47,538 nucleotides of DNA from the NCBI GenBank assembly GCA_021795255.1, contig JAJYPQ010000001.1:1-47538 (forward strand). The letters run 5' to 3'. Positions 18,641 through 27,727 of the stretch are shown here, one piece after another (position 1 is the first letter of the stretch; every line of letters begins with the position of its first letter). Below the pieces are notes generated by a model that was not told the DNA's origin, did not search any database, and saw nothing but the letters and a program-made list of their open reading frames with translations. The DNA comes from Pseudomonadota bacterium. Lineage in GTDB: Bacteria > Pseudomonadota > Gammaproteobacteria > Acidiferrobacterales > Acidiferrobacteraceae. The position numbers and the translations under genes were made by a program.

Positions 18641-19618
18641 CTAACCTTTAGTCGCGATGGCGGCTTGCGGAGCTTGGGCCTTAGGCAAATCGCTCGCGCT
18701 CTCCTGTTCATGGTGGCGGTGTCGACCAAGCCAATGAACAAAGGCCATTGGAGCCGAGGCGGAGTGCGCCGGCAAGGCTTTACGGCGATTTTCGAGCGCC
18801 TGCGCATGGAAGTTGTCAACATCCTTCGTAAGAGTCTCCTGGGAGCGCTCCATTAAACCAATATAGGCTTCAGCATCCAAGGGCAATTCGAGTTCGCGAC
18901 GAATTACTAAGTTCGCTCGAACCACCAAAGCGCCAAAAGCAATGCTGGCATTGGCTCCTTTGCGAAGGAGGTCGACCTCGCGCACCGCGAGTTCGTCCTT
19001 CATGGCACGCAACCGTTCTATAGTGCTTTCGATGACGCCTTGGACCTCGGTCAGGATTTGGTTCTGAATACCCCAAAAAGCCGATTCGGTCGCCTGGGCT
19101 CGATCCATTTCCCGCATGCGCGTAAGCGCTTCGTCGCGTCGGGCGCCGGAGGCCTCCAACAACATCTCTTCGGCCTTAATCTCTTCTTTGAGGTGCTTGA
19201 CCGGAAGGCGCTCGACACTCAGATCGGCCACGCTATGCACGAAAAATTCGTTGGCCTCGACAATGGCCTCGACGGTCGGCAACGACCCCACGATGTGGAC
19301 TTTGTTAAGATCGCCCCCGATGCCCTTGATAAGGGCCTCATGTTGCGCGGCCGCCAACTCCTCGCGCGCGAACGCGGCGAGGTACTCTTGAGCATGGGCC
19401 AGGGCTTCCGCCGACTTCAAATACACGTCGCGCCTCAAGGCCATCTCGCGCTCGCGATCGCGCATCAGGGCGTCATGATGAAGTCTCTGCGTATTGCGCT
19501 CCGATTCGCTTCGGTTCTGCATGTACAAACCGCTCAAGGTGATCGTCGACCCCGTCGTGATCGCATAAAAAATGGCGGGAACAGATTTCAGTAGCGCAAA
19601 TACGGATTCTAACAACAT
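18641..19618 (-). CDS. Unknown membrane-anchored coiled-coil protein
   Basis: 325 residues that I do not recognise. One membrane segment lies near the N-terminus (about residues 8-33, VFALLKSVPAIFYAITTGS then LSGLYM). It is followed by a long charged helical region rich in Glu, Arg, Leu and Ala with heptad-like spacing (residues 36-290), and a His/Ala-rich tail. It looks like a cytoplasmic coiled coil anchored in the inner membrane. The GAGGAG site is about 11 nt before the ATG. It follows the PfkB kinase gene by 15 nt on the same strand, so cotranscription is likely. No enzyme motif is visible. Confidence 0.75.
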   Translation of the reverse strand: MLLESVFALLKSVPAIFYAITTGSTITLSGLYMQNRSESERNTQRLHHDALMRDREREMALRRDVYLKSAEALAHAQEYLAAFAREELAAAQHEALIKGIGGDLNKVHIVGSLPTVEAIVEANEFFVHSVADLSVERLPVKHLKEEIKAEEMLLEASGARRDEALTRMREMDRAQATESAFWGIQNQILTEVQGVIESTIERLRAMKDELAVREVDLLRKGANASIAFGALVVRANLVIRRELELPLDAEAYIGLMERSQETLTKDVDNFHAQALENRRKALPAHSASAPMAFVHWLGRHRHHEQESASDLPKAQAPQAAIATKG

Positions 19619-19633
19619 GACGTGTGTTACTCC

Positions 19634-20569
19634 TCAGCTAAAGCGATAACCGAAAGCGGAAGCGAAACGCTCACGAAAACTTTCAGCATCAGTCTGATGG
19701 TTCTGTGTTCCCTCGTGCTCGATTTTGAGCGAACCCAATAGCGCGGCGATCCGACCGCTTGTTTCCCAATCTAGGCCCTCGGCCAACCCAAACAAGAGAC
19801 CGGCACGATACGCATCTCCGCACCCCGTCGGATCGACAACCCGGCTAGGCTTCACGGCCGGAATCTCGTAGACCTTGCCTCCTGCATGGATCTCCGAACC
19901 CTCCGCGCCCTTCGTCACCACAAAGGCCCGTGTGCTACGACGGAGTTGGTCGATGGTTAGTTCCGTGCGCGCCATCAATAATTTCGCTTCATAGTCGTTT
20001 ACACAGACGTAATCCGCCATATCCACAAAAAGGGCAAGCTCTTCCCCGCTAAACATGGGCAATCCCTGCCCCGGGTCAAAAATAAACGGGATCGCAGCCT
20101 CTGCGAATTGCCGAGCGTGGGCGATCATACCGTCGCGCCCATCGGGAGAGACGATGCCGAGCGTTACTCCGGACGCATCAGCGATTCGGTTGCGGTGCGA
20201 CTCTGACATTGCGCCCGGATGAAATGCCGTGATCTGGTTATCGTCCAAATCCGTCGTAATAAAGGCCTGAGCCGTATAGGTTCCCGGAACGGGGGTCACG
20301 TGAGTCCGTGAAATGCCCTGCTTGTCCATCCATTGGGCATAAGGAAGAAAGTCTTCGCCCACCGTCCCCATCGGCACGGCCTGCCCGCCCAGCGCCTTGA
20401 GGTTATATGCAATGTTCCCGGCGCACCCGCCAAACTCGCGGCGCATTTTTGGTACCATGAACGACACATTCAGGATATGAAGCTGATCCGGAAGAATGTG
20501 CCGTCCGAACTTATCCGGAAACACCATAATCGTATCAAAGGCAAAAGAACCGCAAACCAGTGTAGTCAT
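19634..20569 (-). CDS. PfkB-family sugar/nucleoside kinase
   Basis: 311 residues of the ribokinase/PfkB superfamily. The N-terminal signature GGCAGNIAYNLKALGG (residues 47-62) and the C-terminal DPTGCGDAYRAG (246-257), with catalytic Asp252 and the anion hole, are intact. VVTKGAEGSEI forms the ATP-binding strand. The substrate could be adenosine or a sugar; family alone does not decide. It lies 130 nt after gcvPB on the same strand and just before the unknown membrane protein. Confidence 0.87.
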   Translation of the reverse strand: MTTLVCGSFAFDTIMVFPDKFGRHILPDQLHILNVSFMVPKMRREFGGCAGNIAYNLKALGGQAVPMGTVGEDFLPYAQWMDKQGISRTHVTPVPGTYTAQAFITTDLDDNQITAFHPGAMSESHRNRIADASGVTLGIVSPDGRDGMIAHARQFAEAAIPFIFDPGQGLPMFSGEELALFVDMADYVCVNDYEAKLLMARTELTIDQLRRSTRAFVVTKGAEGSEIHAGGKVYEIPAVKPSRVVDPTGCGDAYRAGLLFGLAEGLDWETSGRIAALLGSLKIEHEGTQNHQTDAESFRERFASAFGYRFS

Positions 20570-20699
20570 AAACCCCCCGAGAAAGTCTCATGTTTATCCC
20601 GGAGGTCTCATGGCCGTAAGCTTACCGGCGTTCGAGGCCCCGGGCTATGTCCAAGGAACCAAGTGGATGAATTACCCGATGGATGGCGCGAAGACGCGC

Positions 20700-22163
20700 T
20701 CAGCTAGGAGCTATGTGCGGCGATGTCCATGTAAGGTTCAACTCGCGTGCCGCGCGTACCTCGTCCAGTCGTCGAACAGGTAAAGTGTGAGGCGCTGCCT
20801 TGAGCACGTCGGGACTCGTCCGTGCTTCCAAAAGGATCTCGCCCATGGCAGCGATGAAGCCGTCGAGCTCTTCTAGACCTTCGGTTTCGGTCGGTTCGAT
20901 CAAAAAGCATTCCGGGACCATCAACGGAAAGTACACGGTCGGGGCGTGATAGCCCTTGTCCAGCAGCCGCTTCGCTACATCCATGGCTGTGACCGAGGTG
21001 GCATCTTTCAGACCCTTTAGCGTTAAAAGGAACTCGTGGGTCGCTCGCCGCCCCTTGTACGCGGGTTCGAATCCGAGGCCAGCCAACTTACAAAGAAGAT
21101 AATTCGCGTTGAGCGTTGCGTAGTGCGCGATTCGCGGCATACCCTCCCGGCCAATGAGACGCGCGTAAACGTAGGCCCGCAAAAGGACACCTGCATTTCC
21201 CATAAAGGTCGACAAGCGGCCGATCGACTGCGGTCTCGTCTTTTCCGTAATCCAGTGGTATTGGCCGCGGCTTTCGCCGACGATCGGGACCGGGAGGAAA
21301 GGCAGAAGGCGTTCGCTGACCCCTACGGGTCCCGCCCCCGGGCCACCTCCTCCATGGGGCGTCGAAAAGGTCTTGTGCAAATTCAAATGGATGACGTCAA
21401 ATCCCATGTCACCGGGCTTCACTTGGCCCAAGATGGCATTGAGATTCGCGCCGTCGTAATAGAGCAAGCCTCCCGCCTTATGGACACGCTGGGCAATCTC
21501 GACGATGTGCCGATCGAAAACCCCGAGGGTGGAGGGATTGGTCAACATCAGACCGGCGGTCCTTGGACCGATCGCGGCATCAAGCGCGGCCAAGTCGATA
21601 TCACCGTCCGCCTTCACGTCGATCTCATGGACACGGTATCCACACATGGCGGCGGTAGCCGGGTTCGTGCCATGAGCGGCCTTAGGAATAAGGATCTCAT
21701 CACGAGCCTCATCGCCGCGCGCCTTGTGATAGGCGCGGATCATGGCGACACCTGCAAACTCGCCTTGCGCACCGGCCATAGGCGTAAGCGACACGCCGCG
21801 CATACCAGTGACATCCTTCAGTATCTCTTGAAGCTCGAACAAGCAGGCAAGGAGGCCCTGCCCGGTCGATTCCGGCGCCAAGGGATGGCGGTTGAGAAAT
21901 CCTGGCAGCATGGCCAACGCGTTCCCCGCACGCGGGTTGTATTTCATCGTGCACGAGCCAAGCGGGTAGAAGTGGGTGTCAATCGAGAAGTTGCGCTGGC
22001 TTAAGCGGGTATAGTGCCGCACCGCTTGGAGCTCTGACACCTCTGGCAACACCAAAGGCCTTCGCCGCAAGAGCACTTCCGGGATGTCGCTTTGTAGATC
22101 CGCGACCGGAGGCATTTGGGCGGCGTTGACGCGGCCCGGCCGGGATCTCTCAAAAATGAGCAT
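20700..22163 (-). CDS. gcvPB: Glycine dehydrogenase (decarboxylating) subunit 2
   Basis: 487 residues, the C-terminal half of the split P-protein. The pyridoxal-phosphate lysine is Lys264 in [16 protein letters not shown]. With subunit 1 it decarboxylates glycine and passes the aminomethyl group to Gcv[19 protein letters not shown] and the C-terminal [11 protein letters not shown] are typical. It is the last gene of the gcv operon, placed 6 nt after tpx, not directly after gcvPA. Confidence 0.95.
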   Translation of the reverse strand: MLIFERSRPGRVNAAQMPPVADLQSDIPEVLLRRRPLVLPEVSELQAVRHYTRLSQRNFSIDTHFYPLGSCTMKYNPRAGNALAMLPGFLNRHPLAPESTGQGLLACLFELQEILKDVTGMRGVSLTPMAGAQGEFAGVAMIRAYHKARGDEARDEILIPKAAHGTNPATAAMCGYRVHEIDVKADGDIDLAALDAAIGPRTAGLMLTNPSTLGVFDRHIVEIAQRVHKAGGLLYYDGANLNAILGQVKPGDMGFDVIHLNLHKTFSTPHGGGGPGAGPVGVSERLLPFLPVPIVGESRGQYHWITEKTRPQSIGRLSTFMGNAGVLLRAYVYARLIGREGMPRIAHYATLNANYLLCKLAGLGFEPAYKGRRATHEFLLTLKGLKDATSVTAMDVAKRLLDKGYHAPTVYFPLMVPECFLIEPTETEGLEELDGFIAAMGEILLEARTSPDVLKAAPHTLPVRRLDEVRAARELNLTWTSPHIAPS

Positions 22164-22169
22164 AAGAAA

Positions 22170-22670
22170 TCACTTTGCAGCCGCGATAGCCGCAATATAG
22201 TTGGGTTCGTGGGCGATCTCCGAAACCAGCTCCGCGTGCAGCACCTTGTCGTCACCATCAAGCACCACCACCGCCCGCGCGGTGATGCCGGCCAGTGGTC
22301 CATCCTGAATAAGGACGCCATAATCGCGAGCAAAATGCCGATCCCGCATCATGGACAAGGTGATGACGTGCAAGGTGCTCTCGGCAGAACAGAAACGTCC
22401 CTGGGCAAACGGGAGATCCGCCGAGACCACGAATACGGCCACATTTTTGTCCTTCGCCGCATGTTCATCAAAACGCTTGGTGCTGGTTGCACAAACCGGG
22501 GTGTCAAGGCTTGGAACGATGCTGATGATCTTCTTCTTGCCTTTAAACTGCTCTAGGGTGACGTCCTCTAAAGAACTACTGACCAACCGGAAGCTGGGCG
22601 CCTTAGTGCCCACTTTCGGGAGATCGCCTGAGGTCGTAAACGGGCTGCCTTTAAGAGTGATCTTGGCCAT
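22170..22670 (-). CDS. tpx: Thiol peroxidase (Tpx, atypical 2-Cys peroxiredoxin)
   Basis: 166 residues. The peroxidatic cysteine is Cys60 in SLDTPVCATST and the resolving cysteine is Cys94 in GRFCSAE, the Tpx spacing. It reduces peroxides in the cytoplasm with thioredoxin. The start abuts the stop of gcvPA with no gap, and its ribosome site AAGGAG lies inside gcvPA. Placement between the two P-protein genes makes it part of the glycine-regulated transcript, which is unusual. Confidence 0.96.
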   Translation of the reverse strand: MAKITLKGSPFTTSGDLPKVGTKAPSFRLVSSSLEDVTLEQFKGKKKIISIVPSLDTPVCATSTKRFDEHAAKDKNVAVFVVSADLPFAQGRFCSAESTLHVITLSMMRDRHFARDYGVLIQDGPLAGITARAVVVLDGDDKVLHAELVSEIAHEPNYIAAIAAAK

Positions 22671-24071
22671 TTATAAGCTCCTTTGGTTGTTGTCCTTGTA
22701 AGCGCAAGGGGGTTCGATGCGCCGCTTACTGACTATCCGTTCAAGATGCTCCGCATATCGTTCGATATCAGCTTCGGTCTTAGTTTCGGTAGCGCAGACA
22801 AGCAGGCCGTCAGAGAGTACCGAAAACACCTCGCCCAGCGCGTAACCCCCCAAAATCCCTTGAGCCTCTAGGGCCTTCAAGACATCGGGTACCGGGGCAT
22901 CTAGGCGCAACACGGCCTCATGGAAAAACGGCGCCTCGGGAAACGCGAGGCGAACCCCGGCAATGGCGGTAAGACGGGCCACTAGGCGCTTGGTATGGGC
23001 GTGAGAGGCAAGCGCCACTTGCTTTAGGCCAGCAGGCCCCAAAAGCGCCATATGGATGGTCGCCGCGGTGACCAACAGTCCTTGGTTCGTGCAAATATTG
23101 GAGGTCGCCTTCGAGCGCCGGATGTGCTGTTCACGGGCCTGCAAAGTGAGCGTGAACGCGTCACGGCCCTCGGCGTCAAGGGTACGCCCCACGATCCGCC
23201 CGGGCATTTGCCGAACGTGTTCACGCCTACAAGCCATGAAACCGAAGTACGGTCCACCCGAAGACAGTGGTGCGCCCAGCGGCTGGCCTTCGCCGACCGC
23301 GATATCGCAACCAGGGCCCCACTCCCCGGGAGGCGCCAAGAGGGCGCAAGCGATGGGGTTTACTACGCCGATTGTGAGCGCCCGCGCGTCGTGGCCAAGC
23401 TGAGCCATCTCGTGCGCGTCCTCCAGGCAGCCAAAGAAATTCGGTTGCGGAATCACGAGCGCCGCGGCCCCTGGAAGCTGTTTTCTCAGGGCGTTCGTAT
23501 CCGTCTTGCCGTCTTTGCCGACCGGAACCGTCTCCAACACGATCGACTGTGCGCTTACGATCGTTTCCACAACGCGCCGATAGAGCGGATGAACGGTTTC
23601 CGGCATGAGGACACGCCGCGAGTCACCGTGGAGTCTTACCGCCATCAAAACCGCCTCGGCCAGGGCCGAAGAGCCGTCGTAGAGACTCGCGTTCGACACC
23701 TCCATGCCGGTCAGGCTCGCTATCATCGTCTGAAATTCGTAGAGGAGCTGTAATGTGCCCTGACTCGCCTCGGCTTGATACGGCGTATAAGCGGTATAGA
23801 ACTCCCCGCGCGTTGCAATCTCCCAAACCGCGGCAGGAATATGGTGTTCGTAGGCACCAGCGCCGATAAAGCTCAGGAACGCCCCGTCGGCCGTGGCGCG
23901 TTCTTGCATGAGTCGACTGATTTCTTGCTCGGTCATGGCTACTGGCACGCCCGTGAGCGGACCGGAGCGCAGCGCCTGCGGAATCTCATCAAAGAGTTCG
24001 TCAACGGACCGGGCCCCGATCGCCTCTAGCATAACGGCGGTGTCAGCGGGAGTATGGGGAATAAATGGCAT
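22671..24071 (-). CDS. gcvPA: Glycine dehydrogenase (decarboxylating) subunit 1
   Basis: 466 residues, the N-terminal half of the split P-protein. It begins [19 protein letters not shown] and carries [29 protein letters not shown] and SNICTNQ, all diagnostic for GcvPA. It forms the heterotetrameric decarboxylase with GcvPB. It lies 2 nt after gcvH and directly before tpx. Confidence 0.95.
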   Translation of the reverse strand: MPFIPHTPADTAVMLEAIGARSVDELFDEIPQALRSGPLTGVPVAMTEQEISRLMQERATADGAFLSFIGAGAYEHHIPAAVWEIATRGEFYTAYTPYQAEASQGTLQLLYEFQTMIASLTGMEVSNASLYDGSSALAEAVLMAVRLHGDSRRVLMPETVHPLYRRVVETIVSAQSIVLETVPVGKDGKTDTNALRKQLPGAAALVIPQPNFFGCLEDAHEMAQLGHDARALTIGVVNPIACALLAPPGEWGPGCDIAVGEGQPLGAPLSSGGPYFGFMACRREHVRQMPGRIVGRTLDAEGRDAFTLTLQAREQHIRRSKATSNICTNQGLLVTAATIHMALLGPAGLKQVALASHAHTKRLVARLTAIAGVRLAFPEAPFFHEAVLRLDAPVPDVLKALEAQGILGGYALGEVFSVLSDGLLVCATETKTEADIERYAEHLERIVSKRRIEPPCAYKDNNQRSL

Positions 24072-24073
24072 AA

Positions 24074-24463
24074 TTACCCTTCTGAAGCGAGAAGTGCCTC
24101 GTAGGCGGAGGCATCCATCAAAGTAGCGGATGGGCCTTTCTCCGAAGGGCGCACCTTAAACAGCCAGGCGTCGCCATACGGATCGCTGTTCAATGTCTCG
24201 GGCGTATCCGTCAACAGTTGGTTGACCGCAATCACCTCTCCGCTCACCGGGGCATACACGTCCGAGGCGGCCTTGACCGACTCAACTACCGCGCATTCCT
24301 TCCCTGCGACGAGCTGCGCTCCGACCTTGGGGAGTTCCACGAAGACCATGTCTCCCATCAAGTCTTGGGCATGGTCGGTGATCCCGACTACGAGCCCCTC
24401 ATCCGTGTCGCGAACCCATTCGTGACTCTTGGTATAGCGCAACTCTGTCGGCACTTTGCTCAT
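24074..24463 (-). CDS. gcvH: Glycine cleavage system H protein
   Basis: 129 residues. The lipoyl attachment site is Lys64 in [18 protein letters not shown]. It carries the aminomethyl intermediate between the P and T proteins. It starts 12 nt after gcvT. The family length and the N-terminal YTKSHEW motif are normal. Confidence 0.96.
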   Translation of the reverse strand: MSKVPTELRYTKSHEWVRDTDEGLVVGITDHAQDLMGDMVFVELPKVGAQLVAGKECAVVESVKAASDVYAPVSGEVIAVNQLLTDTPETLNSDPYGDAWLFKVRPSEKGPSATLMDASAYEALLASEG

Positions 24464-24475
24464 ACTATCTTCCTC

Positions 24476-25570
24476 TTAGAGATCGATCAGCGACCGCCCA
24501 TGACGAACAAAGGGCGGTGCTACGAATCGCGCCGCCATAGTCTGGCTCGCGCGTCCTACCACCTCACAGGACTGGCCCACAGCGGCGGTGGCCGGCACAC
24601 GGGCCAACCCTATCCCGCGAGCAAGCGAAGGCGAGAACGTGCCGCTCGTGAGCACACCCTCGCCTTCGCGACAGCGTACAACCTGACCGTGGCGCAGCAC
24701 CCCCGGTCCCTGCAAGACAAGACCGATAAGCTTGCGCGGGAGACCTTCCGCTTGCTGTCGCAAAAGCGCAGAACGACCGATAAAGTCGCGCCCCGGCGCG
24801 AGGCCGACCGTCCAGGCAAGCCCCGACTCGAGCGGCGATACCGACAGATCCATATCGTGCCCATAGAGGTTCATCCCGGCCTCAAGTCGAAGCGTGTCGC
24901 GCGCCCCAAGCCCCGCCGGGGCCACTCCCTGGGCCACAAAACCGCGCCAGAAATCCCCGGCACGGTCGGCACCAACCAGCATTTCGAAGCCGTCTTCGCC
25001 GGTGTAACCGGTACGTGCCACAAAGACATCTTCGTGGACGACGGAATGGAACGGTTTAAGGGAGGTCGCGGCCGCGTGCAGGGCTGGGCCAAGAATAGGT
25101 TGCGCCAGATCGAAGGCCCTGGGGCCTTGGACGGCTAGCATGGCCAAGTCGGGGCGCGGGGTCAGCTCAACGTCAAAGTCTCCCCTGTGAGCGCGAAACC
25201 AGGCGATGTCCTGATCCGCGGGACCCGCATTGACCACGATCCGAAACCAGTCGTCGGCAAGATAGTAGGTGATAAGGTCGTCCAGCACGAAGCCCTGGTC
25301 GTTCAGCAGGCAGCCGTAAAGCGCCTTGCCCAAAACCGTGAGCTTATCGACATCATTGGCCAGCAGGTAACGCAAAAAAGGGCGCGCACCAGGGCCACGC
25401 ACCTCGACCGTGCGCATATGGGAGACATCGAAAATGCCCGCATTCTGGCGGACAGCATGGTGCTCGGCGATCTGGGAGCCGTAGTGAAGCGGCATATCCC
25501 AACCGCCGAAGTCGACCATGCGTGCCGCGGCCCGTATGTGTTCCTCGTAGAGAGGGGTTCTGTGACCCAT
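24476..25570 (-). CDS. gcvT: Aminomethyltransferase (glycine cleavage T protein)
   Basis: 364 residues from the ATG at 25570, where the protein begins MGHRTPLYEEHIRAAARMVDF as in other T proteins. A TTG at 25615 would add 15 unrelated residues. FDVSHM, VLDDLITYYL with the catalytic Asp, and GARDTLRLEAGMNLYG are intact. It releases ammonia and passes the methylene group to tetrahydrofolate. First gene of the operon, about 60 nt after the riboswitch. No Shine-Dalgarno sequence is obvious before the ATG, which fits expression controlled through the leader. Confidence 0.95.
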   Translation of the reverse strand: MGHRTPLYEEHIRAAARMVDFGGWDMPLHYGSQIAEHHAVRQNAGIFDVSHMRTVEVRGPGARPFLRYLLANDVDKLTVLGKALYGCLLNDQGFVLDDLITYYLADDWFRIVVNAGPADQDIAWFRAHRGDFDVELTPRPDLAMLAVQGPRAFDLAQPILGPALHAAATSLKPFHSVVHEDVFVARTGYTGEDGFEMLVGADRAGDFWRGFVAQGVAPAGLGARDTLRLEAGMNLYGHDMDLSVSPLESGLAWTVGLAPGRDFIGRSALLRQQAEGLPRKLIGLVLQGPGVLRHGQVVRCREGEGVLTSGTFSPSLARGIGLARVPATAAVGQSCEVVGRASQTMAARFVAPPFVRHGRSLIDL

Positions 25571-25630
25571 GAGAGATCTCGCAATGGCTCGTCCGGCCGG
25601 TCTGGCCGAAAGCAAGCACTCTTAAAGATA

Positions 25631-25797
25631 CCCCTCTGTCCCGCGACCTGAGAGCTTGAGCCCCTTCGGTGGACTGTCTTGCAGTCTCTCTCCAGAGTCG
25701 ACCAATAGCCCCACGGTCCTTTTGCCGGTACGATTCCGGGCGGTTGCGCCGTTGGCGCCCCACGCATGTGCCGTGAGGTCTCTCCCGCAGGGTGTGC
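25631..25797 (-). promoter_or_regulatory. Tandem glycine riboswitch before gcvT
   Basis: On the minus strand two glycine-aptamer cores follow each other. The gcvT-proximal one (25631-25697) has CTCTGGAGAGAG, CACCGAAGGGGC, CTCTCAGGT and GGACAGAGG, the classical conserved blocks. The distal one (about 25708-25797) has GCGGGAGAGACC, GGCGCC and GGCGCAACC, then GGCAAAAGGACCG, but its expected CTCTCAGG block reads CGTACCGG. A linker of about 10 nt separates them. Known glycine riboswitches turn on gcv genes when glycine is plentiful; that role is inferred here from position. Confidence 0.9.
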
Positions 25798-25808
25798 GTC
25801 GCCGCCCG

Positions 25809-25814
25809 ACTATA
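25809..25814 (-). promoter_or_regulatory. Candidate -10 box (TATAGT) for the gcv operon
   Basis: TATAGT on the minus strand lies about 12 nt before the riboswitch, the expected place for the promoter of the leader. A weak -35 candidate, TGGCGT, is 17 nt upstream. Confidence 0.4.
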
Positions 25815-25885
25815 GCAGCAGGGCGCGATAAACGCCACGCGCGCTACCCTGCCTGAGCGCGGGCCGCGCCTGTAACAAAAAATCC

Positions 25886-25919
25886 GCCTTAAGCTTGCCT
25901 AAGCGAACTCGCCTTAAGC
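25886..25919. repeat. Three short direct repeats GCCT(T)AAGC upstream of the PhnD-like gene
   Basis: GCCTTAAGC at 25886-25894 and 25911-25919 and GCCTAAGC at 25897-25904. They lie about 90-125 bp before the ATG at 26011, with start-to-start spacings of 11 and 14 bp. The unit is nearly self-complementary around TTAA. They could be regulator sites; no regulator gene is adjacent. Confidence 0.45.
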
Positions 25920-26010
25920 GGCCCTCTTGCCAAGAGCGTCTCGTGATCTACGCTTAACAGGCTGGGCCTAAATCGGCTGGCACGACAAGACCTGAAATGT
26001 AAGGAGTTCC

Positions 26011-26826
26011 ATGCTCATGCGGCGTTCTACCCTGGTAATCTTGATGGCTCTTTTTTGCGCGTCTGCGGGAGCCAAAACGAAACCGGTCTACACCCTGATG
26101 GCGCCGCCACGTCAAGGTCGCGCCGCGGCCATGGCCACCTTCGGACCTATTGCGGCGTATCTCACTCATACGACAGGCAAACCCTTTGTTTTTCACTACG
26201 TCAACAATTGGCTCACCTACCTGCAAGATGTGAAGACCAACAAGGCTGCGATTTTTTTCGATGGGCCATCCTTTATTGGTTGGCGTGTCGCGCACTGGCA
26301 CGACTACGCCGCGGTCGCCCTCAAGGGTCGGCTGAACTTCGTTGTGGTCGCGAAGGCCCAGAGGGGAGCGCCGACCAAGATCAAGGATCTCGTGGGCCGG
26401 GGCATCTGCGCCTTCTCCCCCCCGAACCTGGGCACGCTCACGCTGGATAGCCTATTCCCGAATCCGGATCGGCAGCCCTATATCGTCGTCATCCACACCT
26501 TCCCCGGAGGTATCCACAAGATCCTCGCGGGAAAGTGTGTAGCGGCGATCGAACCGCTCCCGGTTTATAAGCGCATGGCAGCCGCGTTCCCGGGAAAGAT
26601 TCGTATTTTTTACAAGGTGCCACCGCTTCCCAACCAAGCCTTTTCGATCAGTTCTCGGGTGCCGACCGCCCTGCGCCATAAAATCGAGACAGCGTTCCTA
26701 AGTCCAAAAGGGCTTGCCGCCACCAAAACCTTGCGCGACCTATTCGGACATAAGGTTCTTGTTAAGGTCAAAAACAGCAGTTACGTACCCGAACAAAAGC
26801 TGTTGGACGCGATGGCTGGCTTTTGA
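26011..26826 (+). CDS. PhnD-like periplasmic substrate-binding protein (orphan)
   Basis: 271 residues. A signal peptide (LVILMALFCASAGA, cleaved near residue 21) precedes a PhnD/phosphate-phosphite-phosphonate type binding fold: YTLMAPPRQGRAAA, FGPIAAYLTHTTGKPFVFHYV and VKTNKAAIFFDGPSFIGWR. Ribosome site AAGGAG lies 5 nt before the ATG. Proteins of this family bind oxyanions or other small ligands, or serve as sensor partners. No ABC permease, ATPase or sensor kinase gene is in the window, so it is an orphan and its ligand is unknown. Confidence 0.78.
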   Translation: MLMRRSTLVILMALFCASAGAKTKPVYTLMAPPRQGRAAAMATFGPIAAYLTHTTGKPFVFHYVNNWLTYLQDVKTNKAAIFFDGPSFIGWRVAHWHDYAAVALKGRLNFVVVAKAQRGAPTKIKDLVGRGICAFSPPNLGTLTLDSLFPNPDRQPYIVVIHTFPGGIHKILAGKCVAAIEPLPVYKRMAAAFPGKIRIFYKVPPLPNQAFSISSRVPTALRHKIETAFLSPKGLAATKTLRDLFGHKVLVKVKNSSYVPEQKLLDAMAGF

Positions 26827-26887
26827 CGCCTCCACGCGCTTGATAGGAGCGGATGCACCGATGTCCAACCTCCGCTAGCCCTGGTCG

Positions 26888-27667
26888 CTAGGGCGGCGGG
26901 GGCCAGGCGATCTCAACTACGACCGGGGCATGATCGGACGGCCGAGCATGAGCGCGGGCTTCGCGGTCGACCACGCAAGCTCGACATGCCGACCTTAGGG
27001 CATCGCTCACAAGGATATGATCGATCCGCAGGCCCTGATCACGGCGAAAGGCAGCCGCCCGATAATCCCACCAGGTAAAACACTGGTCTTCGCCGCCCAA
27101 GGCGCGTAGGGAGTCGGTAAACCCCAGCGCCAACAAATCGCGGAAAGCGGCCCGTTCCGGCTCGCTCACAAGAACCGAGCCCTCCCACGCCTTCGGGTCA
27201 TAGACGTCCCGGTCTTCGGGCGCAATATTGAAGTCTCCGGCTAGCATGAGGGTCGGATACCGCGCGCGCCACTGCACGCTCTGTGCACGTAGGGCGCGCA
27301 GCCACTCGAGCTTGTAGGAATACCGGGGCGATTCCAAGGCCGTGCCGTTGGGTACATACAAACTCGCCACGCGCAGGCCTCGGTAAGAGGCTGATAGGCA
27401 ACGACACTGCTCATCTGCGAAACCCTCCAAACCAACAGCCACATCGGTCAGGACCCCGCGTGCTGCGATAGCGACCCCGTTGTAGCTCGGCTGGCCATGA
27501 AAGGCGACCTGGTAGCCCAAGGCCGAAAACGCCTCCGCGGGAAAATCGCTGTCGCGAACCTTGGTCTCCTGCAGGCACAAGACATCCGGTTGCGCCGTGG
27601 CAAGCCACAGTTCAAGCTGCGGGAGGCGTACGCGCAGCGAATTGACGTTCCAGGTCGCGATCTTCAT
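26888..27667 (-). CDS. xthA: Exodeoxyribonuclease III (AP endonuclease)
   Basis: 259 residues of the Exo III/AP endonuclease family. The motifs are ATWNVNSLRVRL, CLQETKV (metal-binding Glu), AGDFNIAPEDRDVYDPK (catalytic Asp/Asn), LRIDHILVS and the terminal SDHAPVVVE (catalytic His). It cuts DNA at abasic sites in base-excision repair. It follows the glutaredoxin-like gene on the same strand by 60 nt. Confidence 0.95.
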   Translation of the reverse strand: MKIATWNVNSLRVRLPQLELWLATAQPDVLCLQETKVRDSDFPAEAFSALGYQVAFHGQPSYNGVAIAARGVLTDVAVGLEGFADEQCRCLSASYRGLRVASLYVPNGTALESPRYSYKLEWLRALRAQSVQWRARYPTLMLAGDFNIAPEDRDVYDPKAWEGSVLVSEPERAAFRDLLALGFTDSLRALGGEDQCFTWWDYRAAAFRRDQGLRIDHILVSDALRSACRACVVDREARAHARPSDHAPVVVEIAWPPPP

Positions 27668-27727
27668 TCATGCTCTCGGCTTCGGTTCTTGGCGGGAATT
27701 CGCTCCCGCGACCAAACAATGCTTGGC

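Noticed and set aside
21061..21077. tRNA T-arm-like sequence GGGTTCGAATCC
   Set aside because: It encodes conserved residues of GcvPB in antisense, and no acceptor or anticodon stems surround it.
21036..22004. 322-codon open frame on the plus strand
   Set aside because: Antisense shadow of gcvPB; no recognisable motif.
24218..25138. 306-codon open frame on the plus strand
   Set aside because: Antisense to gcvH and gcvT, both intact.
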